From Chlorogloea sp. CCALA 695 (GTDB taxonomy: Bacteria > Cyanobacteriota > Cyanobacteriia > Cyanobacteriales > Chroococcidiopsidaceae): a stretch of DNA of 64,000 bases. Below the pieces are notes generated by a model, which saw nothing but the letters and a program-made list of their open reading frames with translations, made no database searches and was not told the DNA's origin. How positions within the stretch are numbered: position 1 is the first letter of the stretch; the number at the start of each line of letters is the position of its first letter. The stretch covers positions 1 to 64,000 of the forward strand of contig NZ_PVWN01000023.1 of NCBI RefSeq assembly GCF_003003885.1, given 5' to 3'. Made by a program: the position numbers and the translations under genes. Positions 62,786-64,000 of this stretch are shown here, one piece after another.

Positions 62786-63000
62786 TCCTCTATCTCTCTT
62801 GAGAAAACTACAGGGGAAAAAACTAGATTGCCCTCGTTCAAGAATTTGACCTGATTTATAACTTCCGCAGTGTTGGTTACTTTGTTTTTAGCTTTTTGCT
62901 TAGTTGAGTAACCAATCCATTTCCAAGCAGCGTCGAAATTTACAGGAAACTGTTCGGTGGATTGAACCAAAGATAGCGCTAACTCATGCGAAAATTTCAT
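62782..63000 (-). CDS. Short antirepressor/Bro-N-like protein
   Basis: I prefer ATG 63000 (72 residues, MKFSHELALSLVQSTEQ); the open frame extends 26 codons with poor coding character. FPVNFDAAWKWIGYSTKQKAKNK resembles the N-terminal segment of phage antirepressor-type proteins (AWxWxGYStKQkAK). The length is short, so it may be an N-terminal piece acting with the KilA-N gene, with which it overlaps by four bases. Confidence 0.55.
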   Translation of the reverse strand: MKFSHELALSLVQSTEQFPVNFDAAWKWIGYSTKQKAKNKVTNTAEVINQVKFLNEGNLVFSPVVFSREIEE

Positions 63001-63308
63001 AAGGCTATACCTCTTGTTAAATGACTTGGGTTTAGTACAGGGCGATCGCGTTCCGGTCAAGTTCTGCGATCGCTTCAAAGACTAGCAATAAATTCTTAAG
63101 ACGTAACCTAAGCTTGGCGGAGAATATTTGCTAATGTTCCTATTGCAATTTGTTGGTTTATGGGTAGAGTTGGATGTACCGTAAATTCAGAAGTCAATTT
63201 CTTAAAAACTGCTTTAAGACCTGTTATAAATTGGAACTGCTTGGAAAAAAAGTAGCAATGCCAGCTAGGTAAAAGTAAAAGTGTCTGATTTAACGGTAAT
63301 AACTCTCA
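63001..63308. other. Intergenic region between regulators
   Basis: About 300 bases with a GCGATCGC-type site near 63042 and no gene. A promoter for the antirepressor-like operon is expected here, but no convincing -35/-10 pair is claimed. Confidence 0.35.
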
Positions 63309-63557
63309 TCATGTATTACCTTCTCCCGGAACGTAAACTAATAAATCCCCCGGTTGACAACTGAGAGCTTTACAGTATTTTTCTAAGGTGCTGTCTTCTA
63401 GTCGTGATGGCATTGTACGCATATTTTTGTGTTTGCTGATCGTAACAGGATGCATCCCTGTTACTTTTGCTAGCTCCTTGTAATCCATTTCACGATCAGC
63501 CATAAGAACAGCTAATCGCCATTTAATCGGCACTAATACACCTAGAACTCTAGGCAT
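63309..63557 (-). CDS. XRE-family transcriptional regulator
   Basis: The 82-residue protein has a Cro/C1-type HTH at about residues 15-75: KWRLAVLMADREMDYKELAK, VTGMHPVTISKHKNMRTMPS, TLEKYCKALSCQPGDLLVYV. The last segment is the typical XRE end. GAGG lies upstream of the ATG. It may repress its own divergent promoter, in which a perfect palindrome is placed between -35 and -10 (63648-63662). Confidence 0.88.
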   Translation of the reverse strand: MPRVLGVLVPIKWRLAVLMADREMDYKELAKVTGMHPVTISKHKNMRTMPSRLEDSTLEKYCKALSCQPGDLLVYVPGEGNT

Positions 63558-63637
63558 AATTTACCTCACCCTCTGAAAGCTTATTAATCGCTGTGACTTA
63601 CCTATAAAGCTTAACAGAAAATGTGTTAATCGCAAGC

Positions 63638-63666
63638 TTGACATTTTTAGTCGTATCGACTAATAT
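63638..63666 (+). promoter_or_regulatory. Plus-strand promoter with an embedded palindromic operator
   Basis: TTGACA (63638-63643), 17 bases, TAATAT (63661-63666). The spacer holds the perfect palindrome TAGTCG-TAT-CGACTA (63648-63662). It is divergent from the XRE gene, with about 80 bases between its ATG and the -35. This is a classic position for a repressor site. Confidence 0.55.
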
Positions 63667-64000
63667 AGTAATTGTAGCGGCAAAGGGAAAGAGACAGCCC
63701 CCACCCGAACGGAATCCAGAATCTCACTTCAAGTAACGACTGATTCACAATTCCAAACAAAGAAATAAGGTTGCTGTTGGCTAGACAACAGGGGAACTGG
63801 AACCGAGGCATTGCCTGCAACCTCCAGACGAGAGACAAGCCAGGTAGCCCGGAGGGGATGAACGCTGTAAGAGATGCCCTGGTGGATGAAAAATTTACTT
63901 TAGAAAATTTGTACACAACAAAGCCCACAAGCGTATCAACTTTGACACGGCAGATCGCTTGCAGGCTTTGGTTCCTACTTACATAGGTAACTCAAATGAT
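63667..64000 (+). other. Transcribed region at the right edge, content unclear
   Basis: Follows the promoter at 63638. GC-richer than its surroundings, with GGAGGGG just before an ATG near 63858 that opens a short frame (MNAVRDALVDEKFTLENLYT) ending at TAG about 63985. The frame is short and the ribosome binding site is too close, so it may be a small gene, a leader or an RNA. The window ends 15 bases later. Confidence 0.3.

Overview
The window reads as part of a cyanobacterial replicon, most likely a large plasmid or a plasmid-like accessory region. Cyanobacterial origin is supported by many GCGATCGC (HIP1-type) octamers, by cyanobacteria-typical families (FutAB-like iron transporter, PEP-CTERM and WGxxGxxG surface proteins, Uma2, FLYPRS-type small proteins, TpsA/TpsB secretion), and by moderately AT-rich spacers. 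Plasmid character is supported by a ParA/ParB pair, a DUF3102 protein with a large palindromic repeat array upstream, a KilA-N/antirepressor-like module, tyrosine recombinases, HU, DinB and a FinO-like small protein. I see no rRNA or tRNA genes and no CRISPR array. The genus cannot be fixed from sequence alone.

Layout. 0-5 kb: remains of a two-partner secretion locus (truncated TpsA, full TpsB) with a UGT-type glycosyltransferase between them. 5-7 kb: parA-parB. 7-10 kb: small genes and a photolyase interrupted by one in-frame amber codon. 10.3-25.8 kb: a seven-gene minus-strand phosphorothioate defence cassette in transcription order sspB-sspC-sspD-sspF-sspG-sspH-sspA, the best-supported system in the window. 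25.8-29.3 kb: gene remnants, a 154-bp terminal-inverted-repeat element, a SepF-like gene and a decayed integrase. 29.5-32.3 kb: a GH63-type glucosidase. 32.5-39.1 kb: a Uma2 operon followed by an array in which the 3' end of one gene recurs four times between small unrelated cargo genes. 39.4-43.1 kb: iron uptake (FutA-like binding protein, FutB-like fused permease, FTR1-like ExxE protein). 43.2-49.3 kb: a phosphoesterase/beta-propeller protein, surface proteins and a structured-RNA candidate. 49.3-54.9 kb: integrase, HU, DinB, FinO-like protein, small paralogous genes with Pho-box-like upstream repeats, and a response regulator. 55-64 kb: plasmid maintenance and phage-like regulators, including the repeat arrays at 57.63 and 59.76 kb.

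How the genes work together. In the ssp cassette, SspA (cysteine desulfurase), SspD (PP-loop ATP pyrophosphatase), SspB (DUF4007 nickase) and SspC (large ATPase) match the set that installs single-stranded DNA phosphorothioates. SspF, SspG and SspH (Dpt-like; SspH ends in a HerA/FtsK translocase) match the effector that attacks unmodified DNA. The type is already known; what stands out here is its completeness, the sspA-last order and the tight overlaps. The less explained signals are the palindromic iteron-like array upstream of the DUF3102 gene, the multi-copy 3'-end cassette array, the pseudoknot-capable RNA candidate near 48.0 kb, and the Pho-box-like repeats shared by paralogous small genes.
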